Shown here: positions 40,070-46,464 of the stretch, one piece after another | Layout of the letters: each line of letters opens with the position of its first letter | Numbering within the stretch: position 1 is the stretch's first letter | Assembly: GCF_004310865.1 (NCBI RefSeq) | Contig: NZ_SIXI01000002.1 | Coordinates: 1-64,000, forward strand | Length of the DNA stretch: 64,000 bases | Source of the DNA: Aquabacterium lacunae | GTDB lineage: Bacteria; Pseudomonadota; Gammaproteobacteria; Burkholderiales; Burkholderiaceae_C | Direction of reading: 5' to 3' | The notes under the pieces: model-generated | What the model was told of the DNA's origin: nothing | What the model saw: the letters and a program-made list of their open reading frames with translations, nothing else | The model's database searches: none | Position numbers and translations under genes: made by a program

Positions 40070-40639
40070 TCAGGTTTTAGGCAGGGTCACCCCATGCTGC
40101 CCCTGGTATTTGCCACCTCGGTCACGGTAACTGGTTTCGCAGACCTCATCGCTTTCAAAAAACAGCACCTGCGCGCAGCCTTCGCCCGCGTAGATCTTGG
40201 CAGGAAGGGGCGTGGTGTTGCTGAACTCCAGCGTGACGTAGCCCTCCCATTCGGGCTCGAACGGGGTGACGTTGACGATGATGCCGCAGCGGGCATAGGT
40301 GCTCTTGCCCAGACAAATGGTCAGCACCGTGCGTGGGATCCGGAAATACTCCACGGTGCGGGCCAAGGCAAAACTGTTGGGCGGGATGATGCAGCAGTCA
40401 CCTTTGAAATCGACAAAGCTTTTTTCGTCGAAATTCTTGGGGTCGACCACGGTGGAGTGGATGTTGGTGAAGATCTTGAATTCGTCGGCGCAACGGATGT
40501 CGTAGCCGTAGCTGCTGGTGCCGTAGCTCACGATCTTCTGGCCATTGGCCGACTGCCGAATCTGACCGGGCTCGAACGGTTCGATCATGCCGTGCTCTTC
40601 GGCCATGCGACGGATCCAGCGGTCTGACTTGATGCTCAT
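40070..40639 (-). CDS. dcd: dCTP deaminase
   Basis: The enzyme (189 residues) deaminates dCTP to dUTP. The family is clear from [61 protein letters not shown] and the C-terminal [14 protein letters not shown]. The ATG at 40639 has an AGGAG site. It is divergent from the nitrate transporter gene. Confidence 0.96.
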   Translation of the reverse strand: MSIKSDRWIRRMAEEHGMIEPFEPGQIRQSANGQKIVSYGTSSYGYDIRCADEFKIFTNIHSTVVDPKNFDEKSFVDFKGDCCIIPPNSFALARTVEYFRIPRTVLTICLGKSTYARCGIIVNVTPFEPEWEGYVTLEFSNTTPLPAKIYAGEGCAQVLFFESDEVCETSYRDRGGKYQGQHGVTLPKT

Positions 40640-40704
40640 GCGTGCTCCTGATTCAACTGCCGGCATTGTCCCATTTCTGCCGCCTTTTCACGACCGCGCG
40701 GGCG

Positions 40705-40721
40705 TGCACAACGGCGGTGCG
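40705..40721 (+). promoter_or_regulatory. NtrC-like site upstream of the nitrate transporter
   Basis: TGCAC-N7-GTGCG matches the dyad pattern of NtrC sites (TGCAC-N7-GTGCA) at all but the last position. Its centre is about 50 bases before the predicted sigma-54 start, closer than classical enhancers. Confidence 0.5.
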
Positions 40722-40736
40722 CCCCGCACCACCACC

Positions 40737-40752
40737 TGGCATGGCGTTTGCT
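40737..40752 (+). promoter_or_regulatory. Sigma-54 promoter candidate of the nitrate transporter
   Basis: TGGCATGGCGTTTGCT matches the sigma-54 consensus TGGCACG-N4-TTGCW with one mismatch and correct GG-N10-GC spacing. The start codon is 64 bases downstream. Confidence 0.7.
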
Positions 40753-40815
40753 TCCACAAGGGCACAACACAAGCGTGTCCCCACGAAGGTGCACGCGCAA
40801 CCGCTGAGTGATCCC

Positions 40816-42078
40816 ATGAGCAACTTCAAGACCTTCTTGCGGTCTGGCCATGCGCCGACCCTGTTCGCCTCTTTCCTTTATTTCGACTTCACCTTTGCCA
40901 TCTGGGTGCTGAACGGGGCCATGGCGCCGTTCATCAGTGAGACCTTCAACCTCACACCCGCAGAAAAAGGCTTCATGGTGTCAGTGCCCATCATCGCGGG
41001 CGCGCTGATGCGCTTCCCCCTGGGGCTGCTGTCTCAGTACATCGGCCGCAAGAGCGCGGCGCTGGTCGAGATGTTCCTGATCATCTTGGCACTGTGCTAC
41101 GGCTACTTCTTCGTCGATTCGCACAGCGAAGTGATCGCCATGGGTGTGCTGCTGGGCATTGCCGGGGGCAGCTTCGGCATCGCGCTGTCGCTGGGTTCTG
41201 GCTGGTTCCCACCCAAGTACAAGGGGCTGGCCATGGGCATTGCCGGCGCCGGCAACAGCGGCACGGTGCTGGCCGTGCTGTTTGCCCCACCACTGGCCGC
41301 CAAGTTCGGCTGGCAGACGGTGTACGGGCTGGCCGCCTTCACGATGGTGCTGCCCATGATCGTGATGGCCCTGATGGCCAAAGAGCCGCCCGATGTCGAA
41401 CACCAGACCTTCCGCGAACACACCGCTTGCCTCTACGAGAAAGACGGCTGGGCCTTCAGCCTGATCTACGTGATCACCTTTGGCGGCTTCATTGGCCTGG
41501 CCAATTTCCTGCCCACTTACTTCTACGACCAGTTCAAGGTGACCAAGGTGGAAGCCGGGCAGCTGACCATGCTGGCCACCCTGATGGGCTCGGCCACCCG
41601 GGTGTTGGGAGGCTGGTTGTCTGACCGCTGGGGCGGCATCAACACCCTGACTGGCGTGCTGGCCTTCGTGGTGATCACCCTGGTGGTGTGCGGCACCATG
41701 GGCAGCAACCTGGCCCTGACCACCCTGCTCTTCATGCTGTGCTTTGCGGCGCTGGGTGCAGGCAACGGCGCGCTGTTCCAGCTGGTGCCTTTGCGCTGGC
41801 CCCTGACCACTGCCGTGGCCGGCTCCATGATCGGTGAGCTGGGCGCACTGGGCGGCGGGTTCATTCCGAATGCCATGGGGCAATCCAAACAACTGACCGG
41901 CAGCTACTTCTACGGCTTCCTGGCCTTCGCCGTGCTGGGTGTGGCCGTGCTGGTGATGATGCGCGTGATGCAGATCCGCTGGACACGCACCTGGGCCGAA
42001 AAAGGAGGCCGCGCGCGCACGGGCGGCACCCTGGCGCAAGCCTATGCACAAGGCACCCGCCAGGCGGGCGCCCGCTGA
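40816..42078 (+). CDS. NarK/NasA family nitrate transporter (MFS)
   Basis: This MFS transporter (420 residues) imports nitrate for assimilation. The twelve-helix pattern is present with both nitrate-signature-like glycine-rich helices (GIAGAGNSGTVLAVLFAPPLA and CFAALGAGNGALFQLVPLRWP). The sequence is close to NasA of assimilatory loci. The predicted sigma-54 promoter and NtrC-like site suggest induction on nitrogen limitation. It is followed by two terminators. Confidence 0.93.
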   Translation: MSNFKTFLRSGHAPTLFASFLYFDFTFAIWVLNGAMAPFISETFNLTPAEKGFMVSVPIIAGALMRFPLGLLSQYIGRKSAALVEMFLIILALCYGYFFVDSHSEVIAMGVLLGIAGGSFGIALSLGSGWFPPKYKGLAMGIAGAGNSGTVLAVLFAPPLAAKFGWQTVYGLAAFTMVLPMIVMALMAKEPPDVEHQTFREHTACLYEKDGWAFSLIYVITFGGFIGLANFLPTYFYDQFKVTKVEAGQLTMLATLMGSATRVLGGWLSDRWGGINTLTGVLAFVVITLVVCGTMGSNLALTTLLFMLCFAALGAGNGALFQLVPLRWPLTTAVAGSMIGELGALGGGFIPNAMGQSKQLTGSYFYGFLAFAVLGVAVLVMMRVMQIRWTRTWAEKGGRARTGGTLAQAYAQGTRQAGAR

Positions 42079-42090
42079 CGCTTTCCACCG

Positions 42091-42115
42091 CCGCGCCGCA
42101 CAAGGGCGCGGTTTT
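42091..42115 (+). terminator. First terminator of the nitrate transporter gene
   Basis: CCGCGCC/GGCGCGG stem followed by TTTT, 12 bases after the stop codon. Confidence 0.6.
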
Positions 42116-42140
42116 CGATGGCGCCACAAGCGCCCCTGAT

Positions 42141-42170
42141 GCCGGACAGTCTGCGCTGTCCGGCTTTTTT
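42141..42170 (+). terminator. Second, strong terminator of the nitrate transporter gene
   Basis: A 9-bp stem GCCGGACAG/CTGTCCGGC with a six-base loop is followed by six T. It ends before the convergent phosphatase-kinase gene. Confidence 0.92.
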
Positions 42171-42179
42171 GTGCCTGCT

Positions 42180-43907
42180 TCAGCCCCCGCGGTTCGGCAG
42201 AAACACCAGCCAATACACCAGCAGCAGGTTGAACAACAGCGACACGCCCAGGGCCAGCCTCCACACCGCAGCCGGGTCACGCTGCACCAGCGGGGTGCTG
42301 CCAGGCGCCAGCAGGGGCCGCGATGCACCGCGCTCAAGGGCCAGCACCAGCTCTTCTGCGGTTTCGAAGCGCTGCTTCGGGTCACGCGCCACGGCCTTGA
42401 GCACGATGTGGTCCAGCCAGATGGGCACGTCGGGGCGCAGGCGTGAAGGTGGCGTTGGGTCACGGCGGTAGCGCCCCATCTGGTAGGGCTCGACCTCGCC
42501 ATAGGGCAGTCGGCCCGTCAACCATTCGTAAAGCACGGCCCCCAGGGCGAAGAGGTCACTGCCCGCATGGGCCCTGGACAGCTGCGGGTCGTCCGACCAT
42601 TGCTCGGGGTTCATGTAGCTGGGCGTGCCTGCGTGCAGGCTTTTCAGGCACTCGGGCTCTTTGCCCGACAGCGCCACCCCCAGGTCGAGCAAGTGCCACT
42701 GCCCATCTTCGCCCAGCAGCAGGTTGTCGGGCTTGATGTCGCGGTGCACCACGCCATGCTGGTGCAAGCGCCCCACGGCGCGGGCAATCTCGATCGCGCC
42801 ATGCACCACCTCGGTGACATCGAAGCGTTTGTCGCGGATCAGCAAACCCAGGGGCTGGCCGTCGCACCAGTCCTGCAGGGTGTAGAAAGCCGTGGGCTGA
42901 TCGGGCTCGTGGCTGCGCACCAGGCCCCGCGCGTCGCGCTCGGTCACGCGCGCACCCAGCCAGGCCTCGTGGGCCAGCATCGCGCGCTCTTCGGGGTCGC
43001 TGGCCCGAGAGGGGTGCAAGGTCTTGAGCGCCAGAAAGCGCCCATCAGACAGGCGCTGCACCTTGCACACGCGGTGCACGCCGTTGTTGGCCACCAGCGC
43101 CAGCACCTTCAGGCCGTCGAGCACATCGCCCGCCTGGAGGCGTTCGGGCACTGGCAGCAGGCGTGAGCGGCGCTGGGCGTCGGCCAGTTCGGCTTCGGCC
43201 AGGCCCATGATGCGAATGACCAGCGCGCTGGCGTTGTCCCTGCCGCCGGAGGCCAGCGCCTTGTCGATCAGACCGTCACACACGGCCTGGGCAGACGCCA
43301 GACGCGCCAGCTCGCGAAACTGCTTGGGCCGCAAGGCGCCATGCACGCCATCGCTGGTCAGGATGAAGGTGTCGCCGATCTGGATGTCGCCCTCGCTGTG
43401 GTCCACACGCACGGCATCTTCAGCCCCCAGGGCACGGGTCAGGCCATTCTGAAACTCATGGCCGCCCATGGTGTGGTCTTGCGTGAGCTGCACGCAGTCA
43501 CCCTGACGCACCAGCCAGGCGCGGCTGTCGCCCACATGGGCCAGGCTGTAGCCATGGCCGCGCAGCACCAGCGTGGTCAGGGTGGTCATGGCGATCGGGG
43601 CGTCACGGAAAGGCTGCCGACGCCGGTTGTGGTCGGTCAGCCAGGCATTGAAGCTGCCAATCAGGCGCTCCAGCGTGACCGAGGTGTCCCAGGTGATCGG
43701 TGCGGCATGGTAGTCGCCCGTCACGGCCAGCACGGCGGCCTGTGCCGCCTCCAGACCGCCCCCGCCGCTGGACACGCCATCGGCCAGCGCCGCGATCACG
43801 CCGGCCTGGGCGTCACGCCCTTGCGGCGCCACCACCGCGGCGAAATCTTCCAGCCGCTCTCGGGGCCCACGCTCGCAGCGGCAGGCCACATCCAGTTCAA
43901 AACTCAT
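42180..43907 (-). CDS. Bifunctional PP2C-type protein phosphatase/serine-threonine kinase
   Basis: This 575-residue fusion has an N-terminal PP2C phosphatase (about 1-235: LADGVSSGGGG, HVGDSRAWL, LTSDGVHG, GGRDNASALV) and a C-terminal Hanks-type kinase (about 260-535). The kinase shows Lys295 in ALK, HRDIKPDN from 388, and DLG at 408 in place of DFG. The glycine loop is weak (ALVANNGVHRVCKV). One membrane helix closes the chain (about 553-572). A homologous fusion lies beside nasA and nirB in Pseudomonas aeruginosa, so a role in nitrate assimilation control is plausible. Its own promoter lies in the shared 211-base divergent region. Confidence 0.93.
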   Translation of the reverse strand: MSFELDVACRCERGPRERLEDFAAVVAPQGRDAQAGVIAALADGVSSGGGGLEAAQAAVLAVTGDYHAAPITWDTSVTLERLIGSFNAWLTDHNRRRQPFRDAPIAMTTLTTLVLRGHGYSLAHVGDSRAWLVRQGDCVQLTQDHTMGGHEFQNGLTRALGAEDAVRVDHSEGDIQIGDTFILTSDGVHGALRPKQFRELARLASAQAVCDGLIDKALASGGRDNASALVIRIMGLAEAELADAQRRSRLLPVPERLQAGDVLDGLKVLALVANNGVHRVCKVQRLSDGRFLALKTLHPSRASDPEERAMLAHEAWLGARVTERDARGLVRSHEPDQPTAFYTLQDWCDGQPLGLLIRDKRFDVTEVVHGAIEIARAVGRLHQHGVVHRDIKPDNLLLGEDGQWHLLDLGVALSGKEPECLKSLHAGTPSYMNPEQWSDDPQLSRAHAGSDLFALGAVLYEWLTGRLPYGEVEPYQMGRYRRDPTPPSRLRPDVPIWLDHIVLKAVARDPKQRFETAEELVLALERGASRPLLAPGSTPLVQRDPAAVWRLALGVSLLFNLLLVYWLVFLPNRGG

Positions 43908-43925
43908 GCGCTTCCTCAGCTTGGG

Positions 43926-43942
43926 TGCACTGCCTTGGTGCC
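43926..43942 (+). promoter_or_regulatory. NtrC-like site in the divergent region
   Basis: TGCAC-N7-GTGCC fits the NtrC dyad at nine of ten fixed positions. It lies about 150 bases before the start predicted from the sigma-54 element at 44059, a normal enhancer distance. Confidence 0.5.
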
Positions 43943-43954
43943 GCCCTGTTCAGG

Positions 43955-43969
43955 TGCGTGCAGCACGCA
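43955..43969. promoter_or_regulatory. Perfect palindrome between the kinase and reductase genes
   Basis: TGCGTGC-A-GCACGCA is a perfect inverted repeat within the divergent control region. It is a candidate operator of unknown owner. Confidence 0.4.
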
Positions 43970-43980
43970 AGTTTGGTGCC

Positions 43981-43996
43981 TTGGCAGGTCGCTTGC
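43981..43996 (+). promoter_or_regulatory. Secondary sigma-54 promoter candidate
   Basis: TTGGCAGGTCGCTTGC has the GG-N10-GC spacing and a TGGCA core. It lies 78 bases upstream of the second, better placed candidate for the same gene. Confidence 0.4.
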
Positions 43997-44058
43997 GTGC
44001 AAGGTGTGCGGCCCAGCCACAGGCTCGCACGCCCAACAGGTGCGACGCAAACGGCCAG

Positions 44059-44074
44059 TGGCCTTGAATTTGCT
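44059..44074 (+). promoter_or_regulatory. Sigma-54 promoter candidate of the FAD/NAD oxidoreductase gene
   Basis: TGGCCTTGAATTTGCT has correct GG-N10-GC spacing and a perfect TTGCW half. The start codon is 45 bases downstream. Confidence 0.6.
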
Positions 44075-44118
44075 TGCCACCCTGCACAAAAAGACAAGAC
44101 CCGCTGAAGGATTCCACC

Positions 44119-45339
44119 ATGAACAAGCAGAAGCTCGTGATGGTCGGCAACGGCATGGCCGGGGTTCGCACCCTGGAAGAGCTGCTCAAGCTCGCGCCAG
44201 ACCTGTACGACATCACGGTGTTCAGTGCCGAGCCGCACCCGAATTACAACCGCATCATGCTCTCGCCCGTGCTGGCTGGCGAGCAGACCCTGGACGACAT
44301 CATCCTGAACCCGCTGCAGTGGTATGCCGATCGCGGCATCACCCTGCACCTGGGCCGCAAGGTGGTCGAGGTCGACCGCCAGCGCCGCATCGTGCGCGCC
44401 GACGATGGCACCGAAGCGCCTTACGACCGCCTGCTGATGGCCACGGGCTCGAACCCCTTCATCCTGCCGGTGCCAGGCAAGGAACTGGACGGTGTGATCG
44501 CCTACCGTGACATTGCCGACACCGAGTACATGATCGAGACCGCTCGCCAGCACCGCCATGCGGTGGTGATCGGGGGCGGGCTGCTGGGCCTGGAGGCGGC
44601 CTATGGCCTGCGTCAGCGCGGCATGGAAGTCACCGTGGTGCACATTGCGCCGTGGCTGCTCGAGCGTCAGCTCGATCAAAAAGCCGCCGGCCTGCTGCAA
44701 AGCACGCTGGAAGGCCACGGCCTGAGGTTCCGCATCGGGGCGCAGACACAAGAGCTGGTCGACAACGGACAGGGCCGGGTGTGTGCCGTGCGCTTCAAGG
44801 ACGGCACCGAGGCCGCAGCCGACCTGGTGGTCATGGCCGCGGGTGTGCGGCCCAACGTGGGCCTGGCCCAGCAGACCGGCTTGCACTGCGAGCGCGGCAT
44901 TGTGGTGACCGACACCTTGCAGACGGTGACCGACCCCCGGGTGTACGCCGTGGGCGAGTGTGCCGCCCATCGCGGCATCGCCTATGGCCTGGTGGCCCCC
45001 TTGTTCGACCAGGCCAAGGTGTGTGCCACGCACCTGGCGCAGTTCGGCATCGGGCGCTACACCGGCTCGCAGATCTCGACCAAGCTGAAGGTGACCGGTG
45101 TGCAGCTGTTTTCGGCGGGCAACTTCATGGGGGGCGAAGGCACCGAAGAGATCGTGCTGGACGATCCGCAGGCCGGGGTCTACAAGAAGCTGGTGCTGGC
45201 GGGCGAGCAGCTGGTGGGGGCCTGCCTGTACGGCGACACCGACGATGGCAGCTGGTACTTCCAGCTGATCCAGGACGGCGCGAAGGTGGGCGCCATGCGT
45301 GACCGCCTGATCTTCGGGCAGGCGCTGGCCTGCGCCTGA
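44119..45339 (+). CDS. NirB-N-terminal-like FAD/NAD(P)-dependent oxidoreductase, nitrate assimilation
   Basis: The 406-residue protein matches only the FAD/NAD half of the nitrite reductase large subunit NirB: GNGMAGVRTLEELL (FAD), HPNYNRIMLSPVLAGE, VVIGGGLLGLEAAYGL (NAD), and the AVGECAAHRG segment. It lacks the iron-sulfur and siroheme parts. The size and context match the electron-transfer subunit of assimilatory nitrate reductase (NasC of Klebsiella), which passes electrons from NADH to the catalytic subunit. A truncated NirB is the alternative, but the clean end argues against decay. Confidence 0.88.
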   Translation: MNKQKLVMVGNGMAGVRTLEELLKLAPDLYDITVFSAEPHPNYNRIMLSPVLAGEQTLDDIILNPLQWYADRGITLHLGRKVVEVDRQRRIVRADDGTEAPYDRLLMATGSNPFILPVPGKELDGVIAYRDIADTEYMIETARQHRHAVVIGGGLLGLEAAYGLRQRGMEVTVVHIAPWLLERQLDQKAAGLLQSTLEGHGLRFRIGAQTQELVDNGQGRVCAVRFKDGTEAAADLVVMAAGVRPNVGLAQQTGLHCERGIVVTDTLQTVTDPRVYAVGECAAHRGIAYGLVAPLFDQAKVCATHLAQFGIGRYTGSQISTKLKVTGVQLFSAGNFMGGEGTEEIVLDDPQAGVYKKLVLAGEQLVGACLYGDTDDGSWYFQLIQDGAKVGAMRDRLIFGQALACA

Positions 45340-45369
45340 GCACCGCGCCAGCGCCCTGCCCCAGCCATC

Positions 45370-45385
45370 TGGCCAAGATCTTGCA
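45370..45385 (+). promoter_or_regulatory. Sigma-54 promoter candidate of the double-P-box gene
   Basis: TGGCCAAGATCTTGCA has GG-N10-GC spacing and a perfect TTGCA half. The ATG is 55 bases downstream. Confidence 0.55.
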
Positions 45386-45439
45386 TCGCCCGCAGGGCGA
45401 GCTCTCGCGGGGGCTCGCGCAACGCACACAGGCAGTTCC

Positions 45440-46288
45440 ATGAAGCACACCGAATCGCTGAACATTTCCCGCCGCCAGGCCCTGCTCGGCGCCATGACAC
45501 CCCTGCTGACACCCGGGGTCCCGTTTGCACTGAGCCTTGGGCTGACCACACCGCTGACCGTGCAGGCCCAGGTCACATCACTGAATGACGCCATCAACAA
45601 GGCGGGCCGCCAGCGCATGCTGTCTCAGCGCATGGCCAAGGCCTGGCTGGCCCTGGGCCAAGGCATCGATGCACGTCGCGCCGACAAGGTGCTGGGCGAC
45701 TCGATGGCCTTGTTCGACCGCCAGCTGGTCGAACTGAAAAGTTACGCGCCCACCCCGGACATCAGGAGCACCTACCAAAGCCTGGAGGCGGCCTGGAGCG
45801 ACTACAAGGCTGCGCTGGTGGGACAGTCTCCCGACCGCTCGGCCACCGGGCTGGTGCTGGGCCTGGACAGCAAGGTGCTCAAGCTGGCGCATCAAGGCAC
45901 GGTGCAACTGGAGCAGCTGTCGGGCAAGCCGGTGGGCAAACTGGTGAACGTGGCGGGCCGCCAGCGCATGCTGTCTCAACGCACGGCCAAGTTCTACCTC
46001 AGCCAGCGCTGGGGTGCACAGGTGGCCGATGCGCCAGGCGAAATGGAGAAAGCGCGGCAAGAGTTCCGGTCGGCGCTGAACCTGCTGTATGTGGCCCCTC
46101 AGGCCACCCCCACGATCCGTGAGCACCTCACGTTGGCCGAGCAGCAATGGGTGTTCTTCGAAAACGCCTTGAGCCGACTGCAGGAGCCTGCTGGGGCTCA
46201 GCGCCGAGCCGAAGAGGTGTTCTCCACCTCTGAAAACATCCTGATGGTCATGGACAAGGTCACAGGCCTGTACGCCCAGCTCGGCTGA
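45440..46288 (+). CDS. Exported protein with two PilJ/NarX-type nitrate-sensor-like segments
   Basis: This 282-residue protein has a twin-arginine-like signal (SRRQALLGA, about 10-18; probable cleavage after VQAQ at 41-44). It has no later membrane segment or signalling domain. Two copies of a P-box-like segment, AGRQRMLSQR, lie at about 55-64 and 172-181, each opening a helical module of the type IV pili chemotaxis-transducer N-terminal family. In NarX-type sensors the P-box binds nitrate or nitrite. The DNA is identical over 27 bases in the two copies. It lies between the reductase subunits, so a periplasmic nitrate-binding role is inferred. Confidence 0.85.
   Translation: MKHTESLNISRRQALLGAMTPLLTPGVPFALSLGLTTPLTVQAQVTSLNDAINKAGRQRMLSQRMAKAWLALGQGIDARRADKVLGDSMALFDRQLVELKSYAPTPDIRSTYQSLEAAWSDYKAALVGQSPDRSATGLVLGLDSKVLKLAHQGTVQLEQLSGKPVGKLVNVAGRQRMLSQRTAKFYLSQRWGAQVADAPGEMEKARQEFRSALNLLYVAPQATPTIREHLTLAEQQWVFFENALSRLQEPAGAQRRAEEVFSTSENILMVMDKVTGLYAQLG
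45601..45978 (+). repeat. Internal 27-base direct repeat in the double-P-box gene
   Basis: A 27-base stretch (GGCGGGCCGCCAGCGCATGC and the next seven bases) at 45601-45627 recurs exactly at 45952-45978, 351 bases or 117 codons apart. It is in frame and encodes AGRQRMLSQ in both modules. Confidence 0.9.
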
Positions 46289-46313
46289 CCGCCTCTTGGT
46301 GCGTCACGGGGTG

Positions 46314-46329
46314 TGGTGCGCTTCTTGCA
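46314..46329 (+). promoter_or_regulatory. Sigma-54 promoter candidate of the nitrate reductase gene
   Basis: TGGTGCGCTTCTTGCA matches TGGCACG-N4-TTGCW with two mismatches and correct GG-N10-GC spacing. It implies a leader of about 125 bases. Confidence 0.6.
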
Positions 46330-46337
46330 TGCACGGG

Positions 46338-46355
46338 TGACAGATCGCGCTGTCA
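46338..46355 (+). promoter_or_regulatory. Small hairpin at the start of the nitrate reductase leader
   Basis: TGACAG-ATCGCG-CTGTCA is a perfect 6-bp stem with a six-base loop having A at position 1 and G at position 4, as in the first hairpin of ANTAR-protein (NasT-type) antiterminator targets. I do not see a convincing second hairpin with the same loop rule, and the predicted transcript start falls at its edge. Confidence 0.3.
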
Positions 46356-46464
46356 TCGCCTGTCGTTCTTTCTCGCTCTTTCCTGTTCTTTGCTCCCCTG
46401 CACAAGACACCGTCCGAAGAGTCGGTGCCCGCTGAGTTTCAACACACCGCACAAAGGCCCGCCC

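Noticed and set aside
44119-45339. Broken nitrite reductase pseudogene
   Set aside because: The frame is intact, ends cleanly after the NAD domain, has a promoter candidate, and fits a known electron-transfer subunit size.
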